DNA of 64,000 nt from contig JALGAS010000006.1 of the NCBI GenBank assembly GCA_023078685.1, positions 372,001 through 436,000 on the forward strand. Direction: 5' to 3'. Of the stretch, positions 45,377 to 56,544 are shown one piece after another (the stretch's first letter is position 1; every line of letters begins with the position of its first letter). The notes beneath the pieces were generated by a model. The model was given only the letters and a program-made list of their open reading frames with translations, was not told the origin of the DNA and searched no databases. The DNA is from Neopestalotiopsis rosae. Taxonomy: Eukaryota; Ascomycota; Sordariomycetes; Amphisphaeriales; Sporocadaceae. The position numbers and the translations under genes are program-made.

Positions 45377-46195
45377 GGTAGTGGAAATCGCGAGGAAAAG
45401 ATCGGACTCGTTCAGTGCAAACGACAGCGATTTGCCCCAGATCAGTCGCTGTGGTGATTTTGCTAGATGGTGTTTCCTTAGAGGAGAAGACGAGCAGAGA
45501 AGAGGATTTTCCTGGAGTTTTCCAAAATTCCAGACTTCGTCGGATCGTTAACCGAGAGTTCGGCTTCGGCTTGGCTGCCCCGGGAATAGCTTCCGCCCGG
45601 GGTCGGCGCGTCTTGGAGGAGTCATGTTTGCTAGGGCTAATGCACGCCCTCCGCACTCCACACTACTATAGTATGGGCGGATATCCACTGCAGGAAGTTC
45701 GTCGCGATCCTGAGGTGGGGGTTTTTGGAATCTCGAGATCAGATTCTGGAATGCCATTACGTACAGCCACGCTTGTGCAGCCATCAACCGATCCTATCAC
45801 TTCTGAGAGTTTGTACCGAATCTTGGCAAACGGAGGACCAACTCCGACGAGATGGGCTACGAACTTTTGCCTCCCTTACCTCCAAGGCCAACAGCCTATC
45901 AGGGTGCATCATCCGGTGGCCTGTGAAAAGACGACGTCAGTCTCGAGGCTATCAAGTAGACAAACTGACGACCAAATATCCAGCAAGCTGTTCCGCGTTC
46001 ACGATATGAATACAATAAAACAAATGTCAGGGATATGGACTGACTTTGATCAACCACTGATTTGATTTGGTCTGAAAAGTTTAGGTTGTAGGCCTGGGTA
46101 TCATATTCATATTACAGGGACCATAGCATTTAGCATGTGCATGTATGCTAAGACAAGGAGACCAGAAGGTTCATGTTGTCGTCCATATATAGATA
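45377..46195. other. Intergenic, same-strand spacing
   Basis: Promoter of the transporter and 3' flank of the WBP11-type gene. A rightward frame of 216 codons at 45415-46065 is open but has no family character and runs through the likely promoter; I treat it as chance. Confidence 0.45.
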
Positions 46196-47072
46196 TCATT
46201 CTTCGTCGTCGTCGTCCACTTCTTCCATCGTCACTGTCCGGGGGCCCGCTGCCGCCGGTGTCGCGGTAGTTGTGCCGAGGTAGCCCTCCTGTTCAAGACG
46301 GTCTGCTTCGTCCGGTTCCATGAGGCCAGACCGGCCTTTGCTCTTCTCCATCTTCATCCGGACTGCCGTAGGCATGAATGCGCTGACAGCTTCCTTCTTG
46401 AGGTCGCGAATAACTGGCTTGGCTTCGTACACTGTCTGTGCCACAACGGGAGCTGTAGGAGCAGCAGGCTCTTTGGTAGCTTGGCGCTCGCCGCCGCCTC
46501 TGCCATCTCCCAAAGGCGTCTCGTTGGCATTGGCTCGTCTCGCGCGCCTCTTTGCCCACCACTGGTCCAGTATCTCCTTTGGAATCGGCGGGGGTGTGTC
46601 CCTCGGCATGGGTATCCTCTTCACGTCCTCGGGTACATCGTCGTCATCGCTAGATACGTCCTCCTGGTCGCGTCGTCTCTTGCCCAAAACACCTCCCTGG
46701 CCTCCGGGTCTCGAGCCACCGCGACCAAATGAGGGAGCTTGATCGCCGAGCGCCTCTCTGGCCTTCTTGACCTGCTTCAGGTCTAGCTCGAGACTTTTCA
46801 GCAGGGACTCTTCATGATTTGTGAGCTTGCCACCGCTTGATGTGATCTTTTTGAGGTCTTTGATCTGCTTCTGTATGCGTTCCGGGTTACGTTTGGCGAG
46901 CTTCTCGTTCCTGCGAGCTGTGGCCTCAGCCTTTCCTGTTGTAGAGACGCGTCAGTAGGGGATTGGACCGAGCAGAGATGCTGCTCTTGTTCCACAAACC
47001 TTTCTTGATTTCCTTGGCCTTGTCAGCTTTGCGCTGGGCCTGGACGGGATTGAAGTTGCGTTCTTTTGGCAT
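46196..47072 (-). CDS. WBP11/PQBP1-type pre-mRNA splicing protein
   Basis: Two exons, 47072-47000 and 46935-46196, join in frame to 270 residues. The N-terminus (MPKERNFNPVQAQRKADKAKEIKK) is the Wbp11 domain (PF09429) opening, followed by the basic RNEKLAKRNPERIQKQI helix and the LKSLELDLKQVKKAREALG segment. The rest is disordered with a Pro-rich patch (MPRDTPPPIPKE), a PAVR-like middle, and an acidic end (EEVDDDDEE). WBP11-type proteins are spliceosome-associated nuclear factors that contact WW-domain partners and phosphatase 1. Length is normal for the short fungal members, which lack the long Pro-rich animal tail. The intron falls within the N-terminal domain. Confidence 0.88.
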
Positions 47073-48392
47073 GGCGAATTATACACGGGATGCAGCAAGT
47101 GAATTGGTTGGACGAGAGAAACAGAAGATGACGTCGCGAGCTGTCAGGGTGAAGCTCTTTACGATAAGCTTTTCCGATAGAGATCGGACGATCCTCGCAG
47201 GGCCCCAAGGCTGACCAAATAAAACCCGACTGGCTTGCGGAGCCCTTTGGCTTCGTGCAGGTGGAGAGCCATTACTGTATGCAGTTTGCACCTAAACACT
47301 GTAGGCAAAGAATGCATGATTTTGTACTTTGCATAGCTATCTATATATTTTCATATATATATATTGTCACTTCACTAATTGTATCGCGATCTTCGTGACT
47401 CAGATACTCTAAAGGTATTAATTAGCCACATGTCAGCTAGGTTAGAGAAGTACTTAACTTTTCCCGCGAGAAAAATAAACGGTGTTTGTTTCAGTGCCTA
47501 ACAGCTGCTTAACCCGGTAACAAGGTACAACAAATGCGGGCAGACCGAACACAACAAATGCCTTAATCTCTTCTTCGACCCCCAATGCCGTCATTGTAGT
47601 CTCGAACGTAGCCATGGCCTGATTAATTTCACTCGAGTACGGAATATTATTTGCAGGACGTGTAGGTTCACGTAGTATTTACTTCTTTCTAGGTAGTGCT
47701 TTATTTAGTGCTCGAAAGTCGTTGCCGTTGGTACTGTTGAGAGCACTGTAGGATCCGAGCGCAGTGAGCAGCAGCTTGAAGAACAGGGGTCGTAACGTGT
47801 TTTGCCCGGGGCTAGCCACTAATGCAGTTAGCAAGCTTAGCGAGATCGTGGAAACGAAGATGCGTCCCCAGGGGCCGCTGCTGGGGCGACGGCTGTTGAC
47901 TGTGACGTTGGGCAGGTAAATGCTTGGGTAGGCAATCTATTGACCCCACCATATCGGCGGCACGCTCTCTTGGTTCCTCTAGGTATTCCCCACCAACAAC
48001 GCCCAAGTCGTCTTCATAATAAACCCAAGCATCACTTCAGGCAAAATCAAACAACACTGATTTTTACTCGAGAGTGTTCAAGGACGGCAGGTTATTGGTA
48101 TTCTTTTCTCCTTGTCCACTGCTGCGAATTGTACCGCCATTGCGACTCGTGTGCATCCCATTTTCTCTGCTTTTAGCACCTATTTTTATCCCCAGTCAGA
48201 ACTTGGTCGATCACCTGTTGTTCCCTTGCCCGCTGTCGCGCGCATCGAAAACAAACCGTCCCTCCAAGCTGCATGGCCAGCACGCTGCCCGAATCCACAT
48301 AGTCATCAGGCCCAGCCAGACACCACACCGCATTCACCCTCCGAGTACCGGAAAATTACTGGTCTCTGCCCCATTTCACGCACGGAAACCCA
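47073..48392. other. Divergent intergenic region with an unexplained short frame
   Basis: Upstream region of the WBP11-type gene and of DBF2. It contains an AT microsatellite near 47340-47366 and the leftward short frame at 47454-47680, described separately. The part from 48000 on is probably the long leader of DBF2, with several short upstream reading frames. Confidence 0.45.
47454..47680 (-). other. Unexplained short open frame, possible gene relic
   Basis: A leftward frame of about 75 codons, with an internal ATG at 47615 (53 residues to the stop at 47454). Its amino acid mix is protein-like: it contains IPYSSEINQAMATFETTM, GVEEEIKAFVVFGLPAFVV and PCYRVKQLLG, and the first half could be a helical domain. 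I do not recognise it. It may be an old gene fragment or a chance frame. Confidence 0.25.
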
Positions 48393-50451
48393 ATGATGGC
48401 GGGCTTCATCGCCAACATGTTTCCAGGTAGCGGGGCAAAAGAAGCCCGACCTAGCACTCCGAGCCGGAACAGCTTCATTGAGCCACCCAACACTCCTCTG
48501 GGCAGCCCAAGCAAGCGGACCGTTCCTCCAGGCGCCAATGATCTGCCTGTGGCTTTTGAGAGCTCTTTGAAGCTTGGCGTCACCACTGGGATTGACAGTC
48601 CCTTGAAGCTGCGGCCCCAGACTCTGGCCGCTCCCTTGTCATTCACCAAGAGCAACTTGCAAGCTCTTGATGATGACTATTTTGGCACCTCCTCTCCGCC
48701 TCTCGACCAAAGTGTCATCCACAAGACAAAGAGCATGGCAACGGCCGGCAGCCCTCTGAAGAAGCAGGGTCAGGAGAACACACCGCCCTCGCGCATCCCC
48801 GTCATTGGTACCAACGCGACATACACACACAATCAAGCCGCCATTTCCAGACACGAGCCCTACCAACTCAATAAACCCTCCCCCAGCTCAAACAAGAAGT
48901 TCAACACAAGTAGAGGCCTCACACCAGAGGAGCTGGAGATTTTGAAGAAGCCCAACGTTCGCCGCATGGTCAACGTCACGCAGCTGTACTTTCTCGACTA
49001 CTACTTTGATCAGATTACCTACGTCGGTGCACGGCAGAACCGCCTCGATGCCTTTCGAAAAGAGAACCCGGTTCCCGAGGATAGCAACGATGAGACGTAC
49101 AGAGACTTGTGGAAGAAGTATTGTGGCCGCGAGCGCGCCAATCTGCGCAAACGACGCGTTCGTCTTCGACACGGCGATTTCCAGATCCTGACACAGATTG
49201 GACAAGGTGGCTATGGCCAGGTCTACCTCGCCCAGAAGAAGGATACCAAGGAGGTGTGTGCTTTGAAGGTCATGAGCAAGCGATTGCTTTTCAAACTTGA
49301 CGAGGTGCGCCATGTTCTTACCGAGCGAGACATTCTCACCACTGCCAAGAGCGAATGGCTAGTGCGCCTCTTGTATTCGTTCCAAGACGACAAGAGCATA
49401 TACTTGGCAATGGAGTACGTCCCCGGCGGTGACTTTAGGACGTTGCTCAACAACACTGGCGTCCTTTCTAACCGCCATGCCCGTTTCTACATCGCGGAAA
49501 TGTTCTGCTGTGTTGATGCGCTGCACCAGCTGGGTTACATCCATAGAGATCTCAAGCCTGAGAATTTCTTGGTTGACTCCACTGGCCATGTGAAGTTGAC
49601 AGACTTTGGACTGGCAGCCGGCATGCTAGCTCCAGCACGAGTCGAATCGATGCGCATCAAGCTCGAAAAGGCGTCCGAAACCAGAGTTCCCTTTGGTAAG
49701 CCCATGGAACAGCGCACTGTGGCAGAGCGTCGAGATGGCTACCGATCGATGCGTGAAAAGGACGTGAATTACGCCAAATCCATAGTAGGATCGCCTGATT
49801 ACATGGCTCCCGAGGTCTTGCGAGGAGACGAGTACGACTTCACGGTTGACTACTGGAGTCTGGGCTGCATGTTGTTCGAGGCACTTACCGGTTTCCCTCC
49901 CTTTGCCGGTTCTACCGCGGATGAAACTTGGAGAAACCTGAAGCACTGGAAGGACGTGCTCAAGCGCCCCGTCTGGGAGGATCCCAACTACTTCCTCAGC
50001 AACCGCACCTGGTCTTTCATCACAACGTAAGTTGCTCTTTGCGCATGCCTGTTCCCTCTCGTTATCTCAAACAAAGCTAATATGTTGCGTTCATAGTTGC
50101 ATCAACTCACGGTCAAAGCGATTCTCGAATATCAAGGATATCTACGAGCATGCATACTTCAGCGAAGTTGACTGGAACACGCTCCGGTCGACCAAGGCAC
50201 CTTTCGTTCCCGAGCTGGACTCGGAGATGGATGCCGGCTACTTTGACGACTTCACGAGTGAATCCGACATGGCCAAGTACAAAGAGGTCCACGAGAAACA
50301 ACAGGCCCTTGAGACTATGGCAGATCGCGACGACGAAATGGCCAAGTCATTGTTCGTCGGCTTCACCTTCCGTCATCGCAAGCCCACCACCGAGGATGGT
50401 ACACCGCGGAAGCCGATACCCAAGGACGATGGCTTTGGCACTATGCTGTAG
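48393..50451 (+). CDS. DBF2: NDR/LATS-family kinase DBF2 (SIN/MEN effector)
   Basis: Two exons, 48393-50026 and 50097-50451, join in frame to 662 residues (a second ATG follows at once). After a 170-residue disordered N-terminus with many SP/TP sites comes the Mob1-binding helical region (about 195-260), then an AGC-type kinase domain: GQGGYGQV (near 270), ALKVMSK, HRDLKPEN (near 383), TDFGLAAG (near 403), the long NDR-type insertion and activation loop GSPDYMAPE (near 465). The C-terminal hydrophobic motif is FVGFTFRH (near 630). DBF2/Sid2-type kinases with Mob1 transmit the septation-initiation signal at spindle poles and the division site, starting contractile-ring constriction and septum formation. 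All catalytic residues are present. A leader of several hundred bases upstream carries short frames. Confidence 0.96.
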
Positions 50452-52497
50452 GGCAGACCGCCGTTGACGTCTTCTGTGCGAACGCAGTTGGAGCGTTTGT
50501 GGGATCAGTAAGGTTTCGCGGATTTTCTTGTTTGGCAGGGTTTTAGGGGGCCAGGAATCGAGACGAGACAAGGGCTGCTGGAAAGTTTGCAGCCAGACCC
50601 CTTTCTGGCCAGTCTTCGGGTTTGACTGGCACATGCATAATGAATTGGAGTTCAAGGAGACGATTGGACGGAAACTCCACAGGATAGCATATGAGGACGT
50701 GCTTGGTTGATACACATTTCCCAGAGGGGGGCTCAACGGTAATGAATGCCATCATGACACGTGATGGCAGACCGGAACAAGATGTTATGCTTTGGTCAAT
50801 AAATGTAGATCATTTTTCATATTCCTTCGACATTGTATTAATGCTTGCGCTGCCATGACTACCATTACTATATTGTGTCTTGTGCAGTGAGACGGTTTGC
50901 TCAAAGTTGCACAGCTTACACGCATGTTTCGGACATGGCGGTGAATGCCGCCGATCCTCAAATCCAAATCGAGCAAATCATACACCTTTGACGATTCTGT
51001 CGACGAGGCACGTTCCTTCATTATTTCCGTGACTGCCTCGTGGCTCATTCGTACTAGTTTGAGGCATGAGATACTAAATATGATAAGTCCCGACTTGTTA
51101 GACACTATATCACCGCTCCAATGGATTGACCAATGTGGTAGCTCGTCTTTATCCAGCACATGATTAGAAAGTGATGACTGCGCTGAAATCTTAGAGAAAA
51201 AAAAAGATTTACCCGAACCAAGCATATTGGAAGAAGAATAAAAAGGACCGTTTGATACAAAGCTTGAGCTGTCAGACCTTCGGAACCGAGTTCAAATTCC
51301 GGACTGCCCCAACCTTTCCCCGCGTCAGTTTTATACTTCAACTCAATATCAAGACCATTGGAGTCCCAGCAGCCAGTCACCGTGACGACAAGGCCATGAA
51401 GAAACGCTGGCAGGCTTGCGTGTCAATGAGCCCGCTAATGCGAGATCCCGATGGTTGCAGCATTTGGCTTACTTTGCTTGTCCAAGTTTGTTCACCGTAA
51501 GCTGGGACTAATTGCCTATATCGCGGGCATCGGTATTAACCTTCGCCGACATGGTTGTCCAGCTCATGACAGAAGAATAGGATATTACCTACTCTTGAAA
51601 TACTGTCAGGTCCGCGTTTCTTTCCAAGAACTGAAGTACATAGGGGGATCATGATGCGAGTGGGCAGCCACAGACGCGCGGCTCGCAGCTGATCACCCTT
51701 CAGCTGATCGGAAGCGCGGATGGTGCACATGCTTGATGAGATCAATCTTTCAAGGGCAGCGAGAGATCTCGACGATGGGGTACCTGCTTACAATACATCG
51801 CTCTCTCTTTGACATCGCATCCAGACAGACACCCACGTTCCTCATGGCTACCACAATGGGAGGTTCTCAGCATCCTCGGGCTGGGTGTGTTGTCTTACCC
51901 TCCCCTTTCCCCAGCCCAATGTGATCAATACGCGTTCGGTGGAGACAAAAGTCCTGGAGGATTGTACTTGAGTACTTTCCCATAAGCTTTGCTTCCCCAG
52001 TCGTCAGCAAAATCATCATGTATGTCTTGACGTAGGTGTGTACATTTCCCCGGCCTTCTCCTCTTGTTGTCTCGTCTCTCTTGCTTCTCCTCTCGCCATA
52101 CTTTTCTTTTGTGTCTGATTGGGCTGCCGTCGCTCCGGGCGACCCAAACGGCTTCACATTAGTCTCCCTCGGTGTCGGTCTTTACTTGCGACACAAATCT
52201 GACACTTTCTTTTTTTAATTCTCTACTGGTCTGCCGTCTTTTCTGGTCTATATGCAGGTCTGGCGGCGCCCACGTTAGAAGCCGTCTGCATATATAAGTA
52301 TAGACAGTTAAGCTCTACCTCGACCATAAATTTTCTTACCTTTGCTTATCTTGCATGCTTGGTGTTATCATACAAGTCATATATGATCCTTCTTTGCCAA
52401 ACCCCACATCTCGTTGACTCTGTTCGCCTCATAAGAGACCTCACAAGGGAAACACGGTAGTCATTGAAGAGAATTGGGCTCCCCAGTCTTATTCATC
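50452..52497. other. Long intergenic stretch
   Basis: About 2 kb between the kinase and the wall protein. A leftward frame of 146 codons at 50785-51225 is open but unassigned. The right end from about 52030 is CT-rich and likely the promoter and leader of the wall protein. No repeat or RNA gene was recognised. Confidence 0.45.
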
Positions 52498-53630
52498 ATG
52501 AAATCGTCAGCCGTAGCAGCCGTTCTGGCACCAGCTGTTGCTTCAGCGCAATGGTGGGCTGGAGCACCAAATTGTGCTGTAAGTCTTCGCCCCCCTCTTT
52601 CCCCGGGTCGCATACATTTGCCATATACTCCTGAGATGATGTCAAGCTCTATGCTCATTATTGATCATTATGAGATGATACATCTACATCATAAGCATTG
52701 CGCAGAGAGAGAGAGAGAGAAACTGACCAGACTCTGCAGCAATCCTGTCTTTCTTCCGCCTATGGAGGCAACGCGTCAGCCACTTCGGCCGACTGGCCGT
52801 CGCAGACGGACTACTGCGACTCAAATAACGGCAACGACGTGGGCGGGTGCCTGAGTAGCAGCTGCTCCGCCACGTCGACCGCCTGGTCTTCGTACCAGGC
52901 CCTGTCGTCCTCGCTCTGCTCCCAGTGGGCCTCGTGCACCTCGGCCGGCAGCACCGGCGTCCACACCATTACTGTTCCTTCCGGGACGGTGACGTGGGGC
53001 GCCCCCGGAGGCTGGCCCACGAATTTTGGGGGCAACGGGGTTGATAACGGACCCAACAACGGCGGCTGGGGACCCGGTAACCATCCCGGACCGGACAACC
53101 ACCCCAACGGACCACCGGGCGGCTGGGGCAGCGGCGACAGCACCGACGGGGCGTACTCGCTGTGGTCGCAGTGGGCCTCGGCGGCGCAGCAGAGCGGGGC
53201 GCACACGTGGACGGGCGGCGTCTTCACGGTGACGGGCTGCGTGGGCGACGGGTCCCCGTGGTTCGCGGGCCCGGGCGGCGGCTGGAACAACTACGGCGGC
53301 TTCAACGGCTGGGTGGGCTGGGGTTCGGGCTGGTCCCAAGGGCCCACGAGCACCGCGACCGTCACGTACACGACCACGGTAGCCAACAGCGACGGCAACA
53401 GCCAGGTCACCATCATGACGGGCAAGGCTACCGTGGCGGCGGCCGTGAGCGGCGACATGACGACGACGCAGACGCTGGGCCTTGTCGCGGATTCCACCAG
53501 CAGCTCTACTCCCAATGCCGCCGCCGCCCCGATGAGGAGGCGCGGTGGGGGTGGGAGCGAGGGCGGCATCATCATGAGCATGTGTGGACTCAGCCTGGGC
53601 TTTGTGGTTGGCATTGCGCTTATTCTGTAA
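52498..53630 (+). CDS. Secreted GPI-anchored Trp/Gly/Asn-rich cell-wall protein
   Basis: Two exons, 52498-52578 and 52740-53630, join in phase to 323 residues. A signal peptide is clear: MKSSAVAAVLAPAVASA, with probable cleavage before QWWAGAPNC. The N-terminal domain (about 25-110) has seven Cys (patterns NC, SCLSS, DYC, GGCLSSSC, SSSLC, WASC), like the Cys-rich domain of fungal surface proteins that resemble CFEM without its exact spacing. A central stretch of about 60 residues is made of Gly, Asn, Pro and Trp (WGAPGGWP, GGWGPGNHPG). A Trp-rich repeat of the first domain's SLWSQWAS type returns near 215, then a Ser/Thr region and a hydrophobic tail (GLSLGFVVGIALIL), as in GPI-attachment signals. 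The intron contains a GA microsatellite (about 52705-52720). It is probably a plasma-membrane or wall protein; the exact role is unknown. Confidence 0.85.
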
Positions 53631-54887
53631 TTTGGGTGCCAACCCATGGCCATGGATAAACAACGTACAAGGAGGCAATGCCTGCTCAGATTGCCTGCCT
53701 ACCTAAAGGTATTGCCAATGATGGTATCTGCTACTGGAGTGTTAAGGCTTTTTCTTGTCTGGAAATGAAGAGAGCTTGCCGGCATAGGATTAATACCATA
53801 AATATCTTCAGATCACTTTAGTTAGTTTTCAATCACATATTTTATCGCGATATAAAGTTATGTCTTGGGTGCATTGTGGTTTCTATGAACGTGATTGGGT
53901 TGACCATAATGCAGCTCGGTCATGTTCATATACTGTACAGTAAGTAAAAGCTCCTTTAAACTGTACTGGCTGTCTCGCCACCTGTGTATGAGCCTCAGCT
54001 CCAACATTCTCTTTCTATTTGCCGGAATCCGTTGGGAATTTTCACCAAAATTTCCAGTGTTGCATCTTGCTTATCTGGCCTGATTGAATGAGACATTTAC
54101 GACGATTCGGCACCCGAATTTGCCGCAATCCGAGTGGGAATCCTTTCTCTGTTGGAACAGATCGTGATGATATATACTGCGTATATGTGCGCACTTCTGC
54201 TCTTTTTTTCTGCGCTGGGGCGGGGTCGCACGGGCCACGGGAGACGCTCAACCTGCTAACATGACCTTGGATGACCAACCGACTGACCACTTTCAGTTTC
54301 CCCCTTCATCCGGGCATCGGGAATCCTACTCACTCACATTCACGCATACATTGTTTATTTCACCTTCCCCAAATCCCGGAACCCATGACGGAAGTGGGAA
54401 ACTCAATTGGTGATCAGTAACGGGCGATTGCACGTAAAAATCACCCCATTCAGTCGCACAGGTGAGTTGACTCTCTATCACTTTCCCCTCCCCTTACCCC
54501 AAAATCCCCCAGTGCACGCCAGTGTCTTTTCCCCCCTTCCATTAGCTTCCGGGTGCCCAGTGAGACCCTTCGCACTGTAGAGCCCCGGGCGAGCTGCAGC
54601 CGGTACCGAGGTCTCTATGACACAAATAGTGGCCCCGGGTACCGGTTGGTCACCACGGGGGAATTGAATATACAAACGCATGACCGCGCAACTTGTTATT
54701 CTGTCCTTTTTCAGACAATCTGCGTCTTTTATTCATTCTTCTCTCTCAATTATCTCATCCTTTATTTTGCATTTGTAAAACATAAAACAAGGAAAGAAAG
54801 CAGAGAGAAAGATTAGATCGTACTACTAGTCGACTTCTATTGTTATACTCGCATCTTTACCTGGTCTGGGACTCGCACTTACACAAT
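53631..54887. other. Intergenic and leader of the PPCS gene
   Basis: About 1.25 kb. The left half is AT-rich. From about 54480 there are C-rich tracts and paired GGTACC palindromes (near 54602 and 54647) in the likely promoter. No coding frame or RNA gene recognised. Confidence 0.45.
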
Positions 54888-56216
54888 ATGGCGCAGGAAC
54901 AACCCTCCTCTCACTTCCCTGCATCGCCACCACACGAGAGCCAGGCACCTGCTCTCAGTCTCTCATTCAAACTCACACAAAACCGGCCTTCGTCTAGGTC
55001 TTCGTCAGTGTCGTCAGTGGCATCACAAGATACCATGGCAACTGCCTCGACACAGGGCACGTCCACCTCCATACAGGAGGAGAACGCCTACTTCCAGACC
55101 AACCCGGCACCCAAGACTCACGCAAATCATGTCGCCCTGGCCCGGGAGTTCATCAACTACCATGCCGAGGGGAACCGGCGTGTTGTCCTGATCACCTCGG
55201 GTGGTACCACTGTGCCTCTAGAGAAACAGACGGTCCGGTTCATTGACAACTTCAGCGCCGGTACCAGAGGTGCCACCTCGGCCGAGTACTTCCTCGAGGC
55301 CGGCTATGCCGTCATCTTCATGCACCGGCAGTTCTCGCTGCTTCCGTACAGTCGGCACTACAGCCACTCCACCGACTGCTTTCTGGACTTCATGTCCGAG
55401 GGCGACAACGGCAGCGTCGTCGCCAACACGGAGCACCAGGACAAGATGCTCAGGGTGCTGCGAAAGTACAACTCGGCCAAGAAGAACCGCCGGCTGCTCA
55501 TGCTGCCCTTTGTCACCATCACCGACTACCTGCACGAGCTGCGGTCGATAGCCCAGCTGATGCACCCCCTCGGCCCCAACGGGCTGCTGTACCTGGCCGC
55601 GGCCGTGTCGGACTTTTTCGTGCCCGAGGACCGCATGGCCGAGCACAAGATCCAGAGCACCAACGCCACTGACGCTCTGCCCCCCGACCAGAACCAGGCG
55701 TCGACGATCAAGGACGAGGAGGCCTTTGACAACTTTGACTCGTCGCCCAGCGTGCCGCGCAGCAAGCGGCTCATCATCGACCTCGACCCCGTGCCCAAGT
55801 TCCTCAAGAACCTGGTCGACGGCTGGGCGCCCGAGGGCATGATTGTCTCGTTCAAGCTCGAGACGGACCCGGCCATCCTGGTGCACAAGGCCAAGTACTC
55901 GCTGGACCGGTACCAGCACCACCTCGTCATTGGCAACCTGCTCACGACGCGCAAGTGGGAGGTCGTCTTTGTCGCTCCCAACCAGCGCGACCGCTGGATC
56001 CGCGTCCCCCGGACCCGCAGGCGCAAGTCGGCCAGCGGCAACGAGGAGCTCGTCGGCGCCGCCGACAGCGAGTGGATCCAGGACAGGCCCATGGACCCCG
56101 CCACCCTCCCCGAGGGCGAGCCCGGCATGGAGATTGAGAGCTTGATCATCCCCGCCGTGCAGGAGCTGCACGACAAGCACGTGGCAGAGTTCAAGGCGAG
56201 GGCGGCGCAGCAGTAA
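54888..56216 (+). CDS. CAB2: Phosphopantothenoylcysteine synthetase (coenzyme A biosynthesis)
   Basis: Single-exon gene of 442 residues from the ATG at 54888 to the stop at 56214-56216. It catalyses the second step of coenzyme A synthesis, ligating cysteine to 4'-phosphopantothenate in the cytosol. After about 85 disordered, Ser-rich residues come the family blocks: LITSGGTTVPLE (about 103), IDNFSAGTRGA (about 118), the eukaryotic-type insertion with FMHRQFSLLPY, LYLAAAVSDFFVP (about 234), the SKRLIIDLDPVPKFLK segment and the final VIGNLL region. An acidic insertion near residues 255-285 is a fungal feature. The gene is essential and single copy in fungi, so it is not part of the NRPS-like locus beside it, although it supplies the precursor of the phosphopantetheine arm that locus uses. 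Confidence 0.93.
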   Translation: MAQEQPSSHFPASPPHESQAPALSLSFKLTQNRPSSRSSSVSSVASQDTMATASTQGTSTSIQEENAYFQTNPAPKTHANHVALAREFINYHAEGNRRVVLITSGGTTVPLEKQTVRFIDNFSAGTRGATSAEYFLEAGYAVIFMHRQFSLLPYSRHYSHSTDCFLDFMSEGDNGSVVANTEHQDKMLRVLRKYNSAKKNRRLLMLPFVTITDYLHELRSIAQLMHPLGPNGLLYLAAAVSDFFVPEDRMAEHKIQSTNATDALPPDQNQASTIKDEEAFDNFDSSPSVPRSKRLIIDLDPVPKFLKNLVDGWAPEGMIVSFKLETDPAILVHKAKYSLDRYQHHLVIGNLLTTRKWEVVFVAPNQRDRWIRVPRTRRRKSASGNEELVGAADSEWIQDRPMDPATLPEGEPGMEIESLIIPAVQELHDKHVAEFKARAAQQ

Positions 56217-56544
56217 ATCAACCTAGGAAAGATTAAGACTAAAAAGTAAAGGGATTATCAGGTATGGTTTCTAGATGATTACAAAGGTCATACGCCGGTC
56301 AACCCAGCAGTAAGATGACTCTCAGTAATCATTCATTAAGATACCTGGCTTTTTCAGGCACTGCCAAGCATTAGGGGACTTGCTTGGCATGAGTACGGGT
56401 GGCAACGATATATGTATTTGTATCCGGTCCTTCTTGTAACCTTCATGGTTGAGGCTCGACAATAGACAATGGAACTATGACCTTTTCCCGTGCTGTTTTG
56501 TCTTCTGAGCAAGCTGCGCACCGTCTCAAAGTCCACTATGCTTT
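56217..56544. other. Convergent 3' flanks
   Basis: Holds the 3' ends of PPCS and the leftward MFS gene. Nothing else recognised. Confidence 0.45.

Noticed and set aside
45415..46065. 216-codon rightward open frame
   Set aside because: It overlaps the promoter of the leftward transporter, has no family character and an amino acid mix expected from chance reading.
50785..51225. 146-codon leftward open frame with a YDLLDLDLRIG stretch vaguely like PLP-dependent decarboxylases
   Set aside because: No lysine site or other family motif, and the first residues read through an A-rich tract. Similarity is too weak to name.
51255..51330. tRNA-like B-box sequence (GTTCAAATTC)
   Set aside because: The T-arm would contain a mismatch, the ninth base departs from consensus, and no matching acceptor stem or anticodon arm was found.
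52698..53659. GC-rich frames on both strands of the wall protein gene
   Set aside because: The frame with signal peptide, cysteine pattern and GPI tail explains the region; the others are shadows.
54888..56216. PPCS as a member of the NRPS-like cluster
   Set aside because: It is an essential, usually single-copy coenzyme A gene in all fungi; proximity is more likely accidental.
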